Positions 37,292 to 45,861 of a stretch of DNA of 64,000 nucleotides are shown piece after piece (positions within the stretch are counted from its first letter, which is position 1; each line of letters opens with the position of its first letter). The DNA is from Streptomyces violens. GTDB taxonomy: Bacteria; Actinomycetota; Actinomycetes; Streptomycetales; Streptomycetaceae. Both the position numbers and the translations under genes were made by a program. The stretch covers positions 62,001-126,000 of the forward strand of contig NZ_JOBH01000012.1 of the NCBI RefSeq assembly GCF_000717745.1. Reading direction: 5' to 3'. The notes beneath the pieces are model-generated. The model did no database searches, was not told where the DNA came from, and was given only the letters and a program-made list of their open reading frames with translations.

Positions 37292-39934
37292 GTGGACAAG
37301 CGCTACGAGGTCTACTGCCTGATGGACCCGCACTTCTACGACGCGCCGGCCCGCGCGCAGGGCGGGGGCACCGCCTTCCCGCAGACGCGACGGCCGGCCC
37401 CTGACGGCTGGCGCCGCGCCGAGCTGGACGACTGGATCGTGTTCCGCCCCGCCGGCGGCACGCTCCCCCTCCAGGGCTGGAAGATCCACGTCTCGGCGTG
37501 TCTCGACAATGCGGCGGACATCCTCACCGCGGTCTGGGAGTACTGCGTCCCGCGCCGGATCGCCTTCAAGTTCCTGCCCGACAAGGACACGCTGCTGCTC
37601 GCCAACGCCAAGTACGCCCACCGGGGTTCGAGCGGCAAGTTCGTGACGGTCTACCCGGCGGACGAGGCGGAGCTGGAGCGGGTGCTCACCGAGCTGGGGC
37701 TGATCCTCGAAGGACAGGCCGGGCCGTACATCCTCAGCGATCTGCGCTGGGGCGAGGGCCCGCTGTACGTCCGGTACGGCGCCTTCGCCGAGCGGTACTG
37801 CGTCTCCCCGGACGGCGAGGTCGAGCCCGCGATGGAGGACGGCGAGGGCCGGCTGGTGCCGGACGTGCGCACGCCCACCTTCCAGGTGCCCGACTGGGCT
37901 CCGCTGCCCGGTTTTCTCGCCCCGCATCTCGCGGCGCGCGGCAGCGGCGCCGCCCTCGCCGACCTGCCCTACCGCTTCGAGAGCGCCCTGCATTTCTCCA
38001 ACGGCGGCGGTATTTACGCAGGTGAGGACCTGCGCACCGGGGACCGGGTGGTGCTCAAGGAGGCCCGCCCGTACGCGGGGCTGACGCCGGACGGCCGGGA
38101 CGCGGTCGCGCGTCAGCAGCGCGAGCGGGAGATGCTGGAGCGGCTGCGCGGCCTGGACTGCGTGCCGGCGCTGCACGATCACTTCGTACGGGGCGACCAC
38201 CACTTCCTGGTCGAGGAGTTCATCGAAGGCACCGAGCTCAACGACCTGTTCGTCGACCGTTACCCGCTCACCCTCGCGGGCGCGGACGAGGCCGCGACGG
38301 CCGACTACACCGCCTGGGCCGTCGGCCTGTACGACCGTGTGGCGCGCGCCGTCGGCGAGGTCCACGCACGCGGTGTGGTCCTCGGTGACCTCCAGCCGTC
38401 GAACATCATCGTGCGCCCCGACGGCGGCGTGGTGCTGATCGACCTCGAAGGGGCGGCGGACGCCGCGGAGGGACAGCGACAGGCCCTCGGCGCGCAGGGG
38501 TTCACGGCGCCGCGCGAGGTGCACGGCCCGGCCGTCGACGACTACGCCCTGGCCTGCCTCGAACTCTTCCTCTTCCTGCCGCTGACCGGCCTGCTCTCCC
38601 TGGCGCCCGGCAAGGCGGGACAGCTCGCCCGGGAGGCGGCACGCACGTTCCCCGTCCCTGACGGTTACTTCGACGCGGCGGTACGCACCCTCACCGGCGA
38701 CGGCGGGACGTCCCGAGCAGAAGCCGAACCGCGGCTGCGGCCGGACCGCGAGGGCTGGGCGGAGACCCGCGACGAGCTGGCGGGCGCCATCCTCGCGGCG
38801 GCCACGCCCGAGCGGGACGACCGGCTCTTCCCCGGCGACATCGAGCAGTTCGCTTCGCCGGGCGGCGGGCTGGGCATGGCGTACGGCGCTGCCGGAGTTC
38901 TGTACGCGCTGGACGTGACGGGCGCCGGCCGGCACCCCGGTCACGAGGACTGGCTGATCCGGCGCGCCCTGCGCCCGGAGCCCGGGTCCCTGCTCGGTTT
39001 CTACGACGGGCTGCACGGCGTCGCGTACGTACTGGAGCACCTCGGGCACCGGCGCGAGGCGCTGAAGATCCTCGACCAGTGCGCGGGCGAGCAGTGGCTC
39101 CGGCTCGGCCTCGACCTCCGGGGCGGGCTGTCCGGCATCGGCCTGAACCTCCTCCACTTCGCGTCGGCGACCGGTGAACCGGCCCTGCAGGACGCGGCCA
39201 GGGAAGCGGTGGACGCCGTGGCCGCCCGGCTGGGCCCGGTGGACGCCGTGCCAGAGGTGAGCGGCGGCGGGCAGCCGTACGCCGGTCTGCTGCGCGGCTC
39301 GTCCGGCCCGGCGCTGCTGTTCCTCCGGTGGTACGAGCACACGGGCGACCCGGCGTTCCTCGACCTCGCCTCGACGGCCCTGCGGCAGGACCTGCGCCGG
39401 TGCATGGTCCGCGACGACGGGGTCATGGAGGTCGACGAGGGCTGGCGGACGATGCCCTACCTCGCGGACGGCAGCGTGGGCATCGGCCTCGTCCTCGACG
39501 ACTACCTGGCACACCGGGAGAACGAGGGGTTCACGGCGGCCGCCGCGACGATCCGCCGGGCCGCCGAGGGACGGTTCTACGTCGAGCCGGGCCTCTTCGA
39601 CGGCCTGGCCGGGATGATCCTGCACCTCAGCCGCGCGCACCCGGCCGGCACCGCGGCCGAGCGGGACCCGGCCGTCGCCGACCAGATACGCCGGCTGGCC
39701 CGGTACGCCGTCGTCCACGAAGGCCGGCTCGCCTTCCCCGGCGAGCAGCTGCTGCGGCTCTCCATGGACCTCGGCACCGGCAGCGCCGGAGTACTCCTGG
39801 CGCTCGGCGCCGCCCTCCACGACTCCCCCGTACGGCTGCCGTTCCTCGCGCCACCACCCGCCCGGCACCCCGGGCCCCCAAGCCATTCCGATCCCGTCCC
39901 CATGGAGAAGAAGTGCGGAGGTGAAACAACATGA
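37292..39934 (+). CDS. ramC: Class III lanthipeptide synthetase (LanKC, RamC/AmfT type)
   Basis: An 880-residue trifunctional enzyme that phosphorylates and eliminates Ser residues and cyclises the precursor to lanthionine/labionin. N-terminal lyase-like region (1-220); kinase-like domain with GGGIYAG glycine loop, VVLKEARPY (Lys about 256), VLGDLQPSNII and VVLIDLEGA; C-terminal LanC-like barrel (about 520-870) with GLSGIGL and FDGLAGMIL repeats but no Cys/His zinc ligands, which makes it class III rather than IV. GTG 37292 follows GGGAGGGG. Its stop overlaps the precursor start as ATGA. Confidence 0.94.
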   Translation: MDKRYEVYCLMDPHFYDAPARAQGGGTAFPQTRRPAPDGWRRAELDDWIVFRPAGGTLPLQGWKIHVSACLDNAADILTAVWEYCVPRRIAFKFLPDKDTLLLANAKYAHRGSSGKFVTVYPADEAELERVLTELGLILEGQAGPYILSDLRWGEGPLYVRYGAFAERYCVSPDGEVEPAMEDGEGRLVPDVRTPTFQVPDWAPLPGFLAPHLAARGSGAALADLPYRFESALHFSNGGGIYAGEDLRTGDRVVLKEARPYAGLTPDGRDAVARQQREREMLERLRGLDCVPALHDHFVRGDHHFLVEEFIEGTELNDLFVDRYPLTLAGADEAATADYTAWAVGLYDRVARAVGEVHARGVVLGDLQPSNIIVRPDGGVVLIDLEGAADAAEGQRQALGAQGFTAPREVHGPAVDDYALACLELFLFLPLTGLLSLAPGKAGQLAREAARTFPVPDGYFDAAVRTLTGDGGTSRAEAEPRLRPDREGWAETRDELAGAILAAATPERDDRLFPGDIEQFASPGGGLGMAYGAAGVLYALDVTGAGRHPGHEDWLIRRALRPEPGSLLGFYDGLHGVAYVLEHLGHRREALKILDQCAGEQWLRLGLDLRGGLSGIGLNLLHFASATGEPALQDAAREAVDAVAARLGPVDAVPEVSGGGQPYAGLLRGSSGPALLFLRWYEHTGDPAFLDLASTALRQDLRRCMVRDDGVMEVDEGWRTMPYLADGSVGIGLVLDDYLAHRENEGFTAAAATIRRAAEGRFYVEPGLFDGLAGMILHLSRAHPAGTAAERDPAVADQIRRLARYAVVHEGRLAFPGEQLLRLSMDLGTGSAGVLLALGAALHDSPVRLPFLAPPPARHPGPPSHSDPVPMEKKCGGETT

Positions 39935-40044
39935 CGATCCTGGATCTGCAAGGCATGGAAACCGCTCACCACGGCAGGCCGCGTAGGAGTGGCGCCAGCA
40001 AGTACTGCGGCGGCACCAGCCAGCTGAGTCTGCTGCTCTGCTGA
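39931..40044 (+). CDS. ramS: Class III lanthipeptide precursor (RamS/AmfS-like)
   Basis: A 37-residue peptide in the usual precursor position, CGGAGGTG upstream and ATG overlapping the synthetase stop. The leader MTILDLQGMET carries the leucine-rich recognition motif of class III leaders. The core (about 18-37) contains two S-x2-S-x2/3-C labionin motifs: SGASKYC (residues 20-26) and SQLSLLLC (30-37). SapB has two S-x2-S-x3-C rings with SLLLC in the first; here the first ring is one residue shorter and SLLLC lies in the second. It is probably a morphogenetic surfactant that aids aerial growth. Confidence 0.9.
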   Translation: MTILDLQGMETAHHGRPRRSGASKYCGGTSQLSLLLC

Positions 40045-40051
40045 AAGCAAT

Positions 40052-40086
40052 AAGGGGCGAGGACGTGCAAGGCGTCCCCGCCCCTT
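40052..40086 (+). terminator. Attenuator-like hairpin between precursor and transporter genes
   Basis: A 14-bp stem with one mismatch (40052-40065 and 40073-40086) and 7-nt loop lies 8 nt after the precursor stop and 35 nt before the ramA-like start. It probably limits read-through, giving excess precursor mRNA, and protects its 3' end. Confidence 0.75.
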
Positions 40087-40120
40087 CGCGTCTGCGTACA
40101 GGGAGATACAGGGAGAAGGC

Positions 40121-41854
40121 ATGGACCGACGCGCCGCGGATCGGCTGCTGCTGGCGGCAGCGCGGCGGGGCGGGCCCTGGGTGCCCGCCATGATGGCCAC
40201 CTCACTGCTGCTGGCCGGTGTGTACACCGTGCTGCCCGCCCTCATGGGCCGCACCGTCGACGCCGTGCTCACCGGCGGGGACACCGCCGTCTGGCTGACC
40301 CTCAGCATCGCGGCGATCGTCGTCCTCATGGTGTGCGACCTGCTGGACGACCTGGTGGGAAAGCTGGCCGAGGCCCGTTCCACCGCATGGCTCCGCCACA
40401 CCCTCCTGCGGCACGTACTGGGCCTGGGCATTCGGGCCACGCGCCGCTTCACGGCCGGCGACCTGGTCGGCCGGCTGGTCGGCAACTCCTCGCGGACCGG
40501 GCAGGTGGCCTCGACCCTCGTATGGGCCGTGGTGGACCTGGTGCCCCCGGTGGGCGCGGTCGTCGCGCTGGCCCTCATCGACCCCTGGCTGTGCCTCACC
40601 TTCCTGGTGGGGCTGCCCGTCGTCCTTTCCCTGGTGCGTACGTTCGTCCGCGACGCCTCCGACATCAACGAGCGTTACTACGAGGCGCAGGGCCGGGTGG
40701 CCGCCCGGCTCGTCGATGCGCTGGCCGGGATCCGTACGATCGCCGCGGCCGGCACCGTGGACCGTGAGGTGCGTCGCGTCCTCGGCCCGCTGCCGGAGCT
40801 GCGCCGGCACGGGGCAGGCATGTGGCAGGTCCTCGCGCGGGTGTCGGGGCGGGAAGCGCTGGTCATCCCGCTGCTGGAGGTCGCCGTCCTCGCGGTCGCC
40901 GGTCTGCAGCTCGCGAACGGCCGCATCAGCCCTGGACAGGTCCTCGCGGCCGGCGAGTACGTCGTACTGGCCACCGGTATCAGCTCGCTGGTGTCGTCGG
41001 CGAGCCGGCTCGCGCTGGCCCGGGCGACGGCGGGCCGGGTCGCCGAGGTGCTCGCCGAGCCCCCGGTGGCGTACGGAGGCGAGCGCCTTCCCGACGGCCC
41101 CGGGACGCTGGAGTTCCGGGGCGTCACCGTACGGGGGCCGAGCGGCACGGTACTGGAGGATCTGCGGCTGACCGTCCCCGGTGGGGCCCTGGTCGCGGTC
41201 GTGGGCCGGTCCGGGTCCGGCAAGTCCGTACTGGCCGCGCTGGCCGGGCGGCTCACCGACCCGGACGCGGGCGAGGTACTGCTGGACGGCGTGCCACTGC
41301 GTCACCTCGACAGGTCGGCGCTGCGCGCGGCGGTGGCGTACGGCTTCGAACGTCCGGTGCTGGTCGGCGAGACGTTCGCCGACGTGATCGGCTTCGGGCC
41401 GCGGCCGGCCGGTGACGGCGAGGTGCCGCGGGCGGCCGCGGCGGCCCGCGCCGACACGTTCATCAGACGGCTGCCCCAGGGGTACGACACCCGGCCGGCC
41501 GATGCCCCGATCTCCGGCGGGGAGGCCCAGCGGGTCGGGCTGGCACGGGCGTTCGTCCAGGCCGGACGGGTGCTGGTGCTGGACGACGTCGCCGCCAGCC
41601 TCGACACCGTGACCGAGCACCACATCAGCCAGGTCCTCACCGGCGCGCTGGCGGGGCGCACCCGGCTCGTCGTGACCCACCGGGCGTCGACCGCAGCGCG
41701 GGCCGACCGTGTCGTCTGGCTGGACGGCGGCGGCGTCCGCGGGCAGGGCACCCACCGCGAACTCTGGTCGCAGCCGGGGTACCGGGCCGCGTTCCGGCCG
41801 GATGGTGCGGGCACCGGCGCGGAGGCCGCCGCGAGCGCCGGGGACGTGGCGTGA
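40121..41854 (+). CDS. ramA: ABC transporter, permease-ATPase half (RamA-like)
   Basis: A 577-residue half-transporter: six membrane segments in residues 1-310 and an ATPase domain from about 325. Walker A is GRSGSGKS (Lys368), signature ISGGEAQRVGLARAF, switch His in VVTHRAS. Walker B ends L-D-D: Asp489 takes the place of the usual catalytic Glu, so this site may hydrolyse ATP poorly. It should pair with the next gene as a heterodimer exporting the modified peptide. The downstream gene overlaps as GTGA. Confidence 0.92.
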   Translation: MDRRAADRLLLAAARRGGPWVPAMMATSLLLAGVYTVLPALMGRTVDAVLTGGDTAVWLTLSIAAIVVLMVCDLLDDLVGKLAEARSTAWLRHTLLRHVLGLGIRATRRFTAGDLVGRLVGNSSRTGQVASTLVWAVVDLVPPVGAVVALALIDPWLCLTFLVGLPVVLSLVRTFVRDASDINERYYEAQGRVAARLVDALAGIRTIAAAGTVDREVRRVLGPLPELRRHGAGMWQVLARVSGREALVIPLLEVAVLAVAGLQLANGRISPGQVLAAGEYVVLATGISSLVSSASRLALARATAGRVAEVLAEPPVAYGGERLPDGPGTLEFRGVTVRGPSGTVLEDLRLTVPGGALVAVVGRSGSGKSVLAALAGRLTDPDAGEVLLDGVPLRHLDRSALRAAVAYGFERPVLVGETFADVIGFGPRPAGDGEVPRAAAAARADTFIRRLPQGYDTRPADAPISGGEAQRVGLARAFVQAGRVLVLDDVAASLDTVTEHHISQVLTGALAGRTRLVVTHRASTAARADRVVWLDGGGVRGQGTHRELWSQPGYRAAFRPDGAGTGAEAAASAGDVA

Positions 41855-43698
41855 GGGGCCCGGCCGCGGGGCTGCTGCGGTCCTCGCTGCGCCGGCGGCG
41901 CGGGGAGTTCGTACGGCTCGCGGGGTGGTCGCTGGTGCAGGCCGTCCCGGCATTCCTCACCGGGTGGGTGATCGCCCGGGCCGTGGACGACGGCTTCCTC
42001 GCCGGGCGGGCCGGTACGGGCTTCGTCTGGCTGGGGGTGCTGGCGGTCGCGGTGGGGATCGGGGCGTGGGCGACGCACCACGCGACGCTGGGGCTCGCGG
42101 CGGTCGTCGAACCGCTCCGGGACGAGCTGGTCACCCTGGTGGCGTCCGGCACGCTGCGCCGGTCGGCCGGCGCCGACCGGCCGAGCGACACGGGCGGCGT
42201 GGCACGGCTGACCGAACAGGTGGAGATCGCCCGGGAGGCGTACGGCGCGGTCGTGATGTTCGTACAGAGTTTCACCGCCTCCGCGGTGGGGGCACTGCTC
42301 GGCCTCGCCACCCTGGACCCCGCCCTCCTGTTGTTCGTGCTGCCGCCGCTCCTGGCGGGGCTCGGGATTTTCGTCGGGGCGCTGCGGGCGATGGCCGCGC
42401 GCCAGCGGGACGTGATGCTCGCCGACGAGCGCGTCGCCGAGACCGCGAGCGAGGTGACCGGCGGGCTGCGGGACGTGGTGGCGTGCGGCGGGGAGGACGT
42501 CGTACGGGAGCGGGCTGGCGAGCGGATCGACGCGGCGGCGCGGGCCACCCGGGCGCTGGCGCGGATGACGGCCGTGCGGACCGCGTCGCTGGCCGTCGGC
42601 GGCTGGCTGCCGCTCGTCCTCGTCCTGGCCGGGGCGCCGTGGCTGGTGCAGCGGGGGGTGACGGCGGGTGCGGTACTGGGCGCGGTGACGTATGTGTCGC
42701 AGGGGCTCCAGCCCGCGCTGCAGAGCCTCGTCCGGGGGATCGCGGACAGCGGACTGTGGCTGCTGGTCACGCTCGGCCGGATCGCGGGGGTGGCCGAGCC
42801 CTCGGACAGCGGGCAGTCGGTGGAGCCCGCAGCCAGTAGCCCGTCCGGGCGCCCGCGGCACTCCGGTGTGGAGCTGCGCGGCGTCACCTTCGGCTACGCG
42901 CGCTCCGCCGAACCGGTGATCGACGCGCTCGACCTCGAGCTGCGGCCGGACGAGCACCTGGCCGTCGTGGGCCCGAGCGGGGCGGGGAAGTCGACGTTCG
43001 CCGCGCTGGTGGCCGGTGTGCTCGCGCCGCATACCGGTGGCGTCCGGCTGGGCGGCGTACCGGTCGGCTGCCTCGACGACGGGCCGGCCCACCACCGGGT
43101 ACTGATCCCGCAGGAGGCGTACGTCTTCGCGGGGTCGCTGTGGGAGAACCTCACCTATCTGACGCCCGGCGTCCCGGCGGCGGTGGTGGACGCGGCGGTG
43201 GACGAGGTCGGCGCCCGGCCGCTCGTGGACCGGCTGGGTGGCTACGACGCGGCCGTGGACCAGCAGGAGCTGTCGGCCGGGGAACGCCAGTTGGTGGCCC
43301 TCGTCCGCTCCTACCTCCCGCCGGCGGAGCTGTTCCTGCTGGACGAGGCGACCTGCCATCTCGACCCGGCCGCCGAGGCGCGCGCGGAGGAGGCGTTCGC
43401 CCGCCGCCCGGGCACGCTGATCGTGTGTGCGCACCGGATCAGCTCGGCGCTGCGGGCCGACCGGATCATGGTGCTGGACGGCGCGCGGGCCGCCCTCGGT
43501 ACGCATACGGAGCTGATGGCGGGCTCCGCCCTCTACCGGGACCTCGTCGGGCACTGGGAGGACGGGGCGGGGGCCGGGAAGCCGGGTTCCACAGCCGGGA
43601 AACCGGCTTCCACCGGGAAACCGGGGCTCACAGCCAGCCCGACTCCCGGGCGATCCGGATCGCGTCGATCCGGTTCCGCGCTCCGACCTTACGAGTGA
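41851..43698 (+). CDS. ramB: ABC transporter, permease-ATPase half (RamB-like)
   Basis: A 615-residue partner half-transporter: six membrane segments (20-320), then an ATPase domain with Walker A GPSGAGKST, signature LSAGERQLVALVRSY and canonical Walker B LFLLDEAT. GTG 41851 overlaps the ramA stop. The last 50 residues are low complexity (repeats of AGKPGST) encoded by hairpin-forming DNA, and the final 71 nt overlap the 3' end of ramR on the other strand, so translation probably runs through the region meant to separate the two genes. Confidence 0.9.
   Translation: MRGPAAGLLRSSLRRRRGEFVRLAGWSLVQAVPAFLTGWVIARAVDDGFLAGRAGTGFVWLGVLAVAVGIGAWATHHATLGLAAVVEPLRDELVTLVASGTLRRSAGADRPSDTGGVARLTEQVEIAREAYGAVVMFVQSFTASAVGALLGLATLDPALLLFVLPPLLAGLGIFVGALRAMAARQRDVMLADERVAETASEVTGGLRDVVACGGEDVVRERAGERIDAAARATRALARMTAVRTASLAVGGWLPLVLVLAGAPWLVQRGVTAGAVLGAVTYVSQGLQPALQSLVRGIADSGLWLLVTLGRIAGVAEPSDSGQSVEPAASSPSGRPRHSGVELRGVTFGYARSAEPVIDALDLELRPDEHLAVVGPSGAGKSTFAALVAGVLAPHTGGVRLGGVPVGCLDDGPAHHRVLIPQEAYVFAGSLWENLTYLTPGVPAAVVDAAVDEVGARPLVDRLGGYDAAVDQQELSAGERQLVALVRSYLPPAELFLLDEATCHLDPAAEARAEEAFARRPGTLIVCAHRISSALRADRIMVLDGARAALGTHTELMAGSALYRDLVGHWEDGAGAGKPGSTAGKPASTGKPGLTASPTPGRSGSRRSGSALRPYE
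43577..43611. repeat. Inverted repeat inside the 3' end of ramB
   Basis: GGAAGCCGGGTTCC (43577-43590) and GGAAACCGGCTTCC (43598-43611) pair over about 13 positions with one mismatch around a 7-nt loop; a third GGGAAACCGG copy follows. It lies just beyond the convergent ramR end and may act as terminator for ramR and as a coding repeat for RamB. Confidence 0.6.
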
Positions 43699-44233
43699 TC
43701 GCCGCGAGGTGATTGCGGACCGTACCCACGGACAGTGACAGTCGGTCGGCGATCTCCCGTCCGGGGGCGCCGTCGGCGGCGAGCCGCAGGACTTCCCGCT
43801 CGCGCGGCGTCAGCGGGTCCGCCGCCGCGTCGAGCACCAGCAGCGCCAGCCCGGGGTCGATGTAGCGCTGTCCCCCGACCACCTTGCGGATGCCCTCGAC
43901 GAGCCGGTCGCAGGGCGCGTCCTTCCCGATGAGGCCGGGCGGCCGCAGAGCCAGTACGCTGCGCAGCCGCTCCAACGCCGGCGACCCGGCCACCAGCAGC
44001 GTCCGGCATTCGGGGAGCCGCTCGCACAGCTCGCCCGCCGTGGCGAGCGCCTCGTCCTGGCGGGCGTCGACGTCGATGACGACCACATCGGGGCGGTAGG
44101 AGAGCGCCCGCGCGAGGACCTGGCCGTCTCCCCCGCCCTGCGCGACGACCTCGAAGTCCGATTCGCGGGTCAGCAGAGCGGCGAGCGCTCCGCGCAGCAG
44201 CCCGTTTTCCTCGACGAGAAGAACACGGATCAC
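43628..44233 (-). CDS. ramR: NarL/LuxR-family response regulator (RamR-like)
   Basis: A 201-residue regulator. Receiver domain 1-118 with acidic pair Glu8-Glu9 (an Asp is usual), phospho-acceptor Asp54 in VVVIDVDA and Lys104 in LIGKDAP; the switch Thr/Ser position is Ala82. The C-terminal LuxR helix-turn-helix spans about 140-195 (LTPREREVLRLAADG to VGTVRNHLAAITRK). RamR/AmfR activates the ram promoter and is usually an orphan regulator, as here: no sensor kinase is adjacent. The incomplete switch fits phosphorylation-independent activity. Confidence 0.92.
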   Translation of the reverse strand: MIRVLLVEENGLLRGALAALLTRESDFEVVAQGGGDGQVLARALSYRPDVVVIDVDARQDEALATAGELCERLPECRTLLVAGSPALERLRSVLALRPPGLIGKDAPCDRLVEGIRKVVGGQRYIDPGLALLVLDAAADPLTPREREVLRLAADGAPGREIADRLSLSVGTVRNHLAAITRKVGARNRIDAIRIARESGWL

Positions 44234-44399
44234 TGTCGCTCCCTGGTCTCGGCACTGTTCTCCGGACCCCCTGAAGAATTATGTCCAGCTCCGTCCGCAG
44301 ATGCCCGGCCAGCGCGCCCCCCGCAGCGCCACCCGTAGATTTATTCGCGGAATTCTTCGGCAGGACGGAACCTCTTGGCGGGTACGGCCGTTGTACTGA

Positions 44400-44437
44400 G
44401 TGAGGCCCCGCATCATCCCCCGTGTGCGGGGCCTCAC
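44400..44437 (-). terminator. 13-bp perfect hairpin
   Basis: GTGAGGCCCCGCA pairs exactly with TGCGGGGCCTCAC across a 12-nt loop. It lies about 40 nt after the stop of the following minus-strand gene, which it should terminate. Confidence 0.8.
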
Positions 44438-44478
44438 CAATGCCCTCGGACGCCCTGCCGGGAGCCGGACACCGGCTC

Positions 44479-45426
44479 TTACGCCTCGTCCTGGACCAGC
44501 CGTTCCAGCATCGTCTGGAAGTCCTCGTCGACGACCACCCGCAGCCCGTCCCCGTCCGGCTCGCTCAGCCGGGTCATCGTGCCCTGGCGCCACCAGAAGA
44601 CGTTCGGCGTGATCGCGCCGGCCGAGTCCTCGTGCCCGGCGGCGGCGAACTGCGCCATCGCCTGCAGCGCCGGTACGACCTGGGCGTCGTGGATGCAGTG
44701 GAAGGCGAGCTGGTGCCGGAAGGGCAGCGCCACGAGCGCCCCGTCGGGCGTCAGCGGCGCGCCGGTCAGCCGCTCGACCAGCTCGTCGAGGACCAGGACC
44801 CGGCTGGCGGTGAAGAAGGAGTCGCCCAGTACGACTTCGAAGGCCGAGCCGTCGCCGCGGCGCACCGTCTCGTGTCCCTCGACCGGCAGCGCCCGGAGGT
44901 TGTTCAGCGCCCGGATGCGCAGCTCGGCGACGTCCCCGATGTCCAGCAGCGAGTCCTCGCCGAGTATCTGCACGGCCTCGGGCAGGTCGAGTGCGAGGAC
45001 CTCGCGCAGGCCAGGGGCGAGCGGGCGCGCGTACCGGAAGGAGTCGGAGGCGGGGAGGGAGTCCTCGGCGACGACGCGGGGGTAGAGCCGGGCCCGGATC
45101 TCGTCCTCGGGCATCGTCTCCATGGGCTGGGGGCCGTCCATCGTACGGAGGACCTTGCCGACGTGGTCCCGGACGAGCGCGGGCCAGGCGCGCTCGCCGC
45201 GGCGGTCGCGGTGGCAGACGGCGGCGAGGTTGCCGAGGCCGAACTGCCGGCCCGCCGAGTCGGCGACCATGCCGGCGTACACCGTGACCTCCAGGCCCTG
45301 CTCCGCGAAGGCCGCCCGCACCTGGCCGCGGAAGATTCCGCCCTCCCGTTCGGAGAAGAATCCGAACTCCTCATCGCGCGGGGTGTCGCGCGGATCCCGC
45401 TTCGGTCCGCGGCGGAACAGGCCCAT
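44479..45426 (-). CDS. Conserved hypothetical protein (DUF1444-like size)
   Basis: A 315-residue soluble protein. MGLFRRGPKRDPRDTPRDEEFGFFSER is a basic/acidic N-terminus; then alternating hydrophobic segments such as FGLGNLAAVCHRDRRGERAW and FEVVLGDSFFTASRVLVLDELVERL suggest an alpha/beta fold. It contains no signal peptide or obvious catalytic motif. ATG 45426 has GGGAGGAAG upstream; a longer open frame is not coding-like. Function unknown. Confidence 0.75.
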   Translation of the reverse strand: MGLFRRGPKRDPRDTPRDEEFGFFSEREGGIFRGQVRAAFAEQGLEVTVYAGMVADSAGRQFGLGNLAAVCHRDRRGERAWPALVRDHVGKVLRTMDGPQPMETMPEDEIRARLYPRVVAEDSLPASDSFRYARPLAPGLREVLALDLPEAVQILGEDSLLDIGDVAELRIRALNNLRALPVEGHETVRRGDGSAFEVVLGDSFFTASRVLVLDELVERLTGAPLTPDGALVALPFRHQLAFHCIHDAQVVPALQAMAQFAAAGHEDSAGAITPNVFWWRQGTMTRLSEPDGDGLRVVVDEDFQTMLERLVQDEA

Positions 45427-45618
45427 CTCTCGCTCTTCCTCCCGGCGACGGCCATGAATGCGCCGATCGTAGCCGTTGGCCGGGGCACCTTCGACCGTGC
45501 GTGCCCGCCGTCCGGAGCGCGTTCTGGAGTACGTCCCGGGGCCCGTCGGCGGGCATCGGTACCGGCGGATTCGGGGCTTCGGGATGCGCGGCGGGCGACG
45601 GGGAGACAGCCTGGGGGT

Positions 45619-45837
45619 ATGACCACACATCCGCCGGTGATCGTGTATCCGCCCACCGCCGGGGGGCGGCGGGTGACCATTCACGGCCAGATCGTCGGCC
45701 TCGCCCACGGCCGCGGGGACGTCGCCGAGTTCCTGCGCCGGGCCGGGCTGTCCGACGCCGACGAGATCCCGCTGGCCGATCCCACGCTCATCGAGTGGCG
45801 GGGCGGCGATCTGGACTACTGGCCGCGGGACGTGTGA
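45619..45837 (+). CDS. Small conserved-type hypothetical protein
   Basis: A 72-residue acidic protein, MTTHPPVIVYPPT-like start, then GRRVTIHGQIVGLAHGRGDVAEFLRRAG and an IEWRGGDLDYWP end. Similar short proteins of this layout recur in Streptomyces. The longer open frame that contains it upstream is not coding-like. The ribosome site is unclear because the G-run is very close to the ATG. No function known. Confidence 0.7.
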   Translation: MTTHPPVIVYPPTAGGRRVTIHGQIVGLAHGRGDVAEFLRRAGLSDADEIPLADPTLIEWRGGDLDYWPRDV

Positions 45838-45861
45838 GGACGGCGGACCGGGCCGTACTCC

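Noticed and set aside
37292-39934. LanKC as class IV (LanL) synthetase
   Set aside because: The cyclase domain lacks the Cys/Cys/His zinc ligands required for class IV; class III fits, as do precursor and neighbours.
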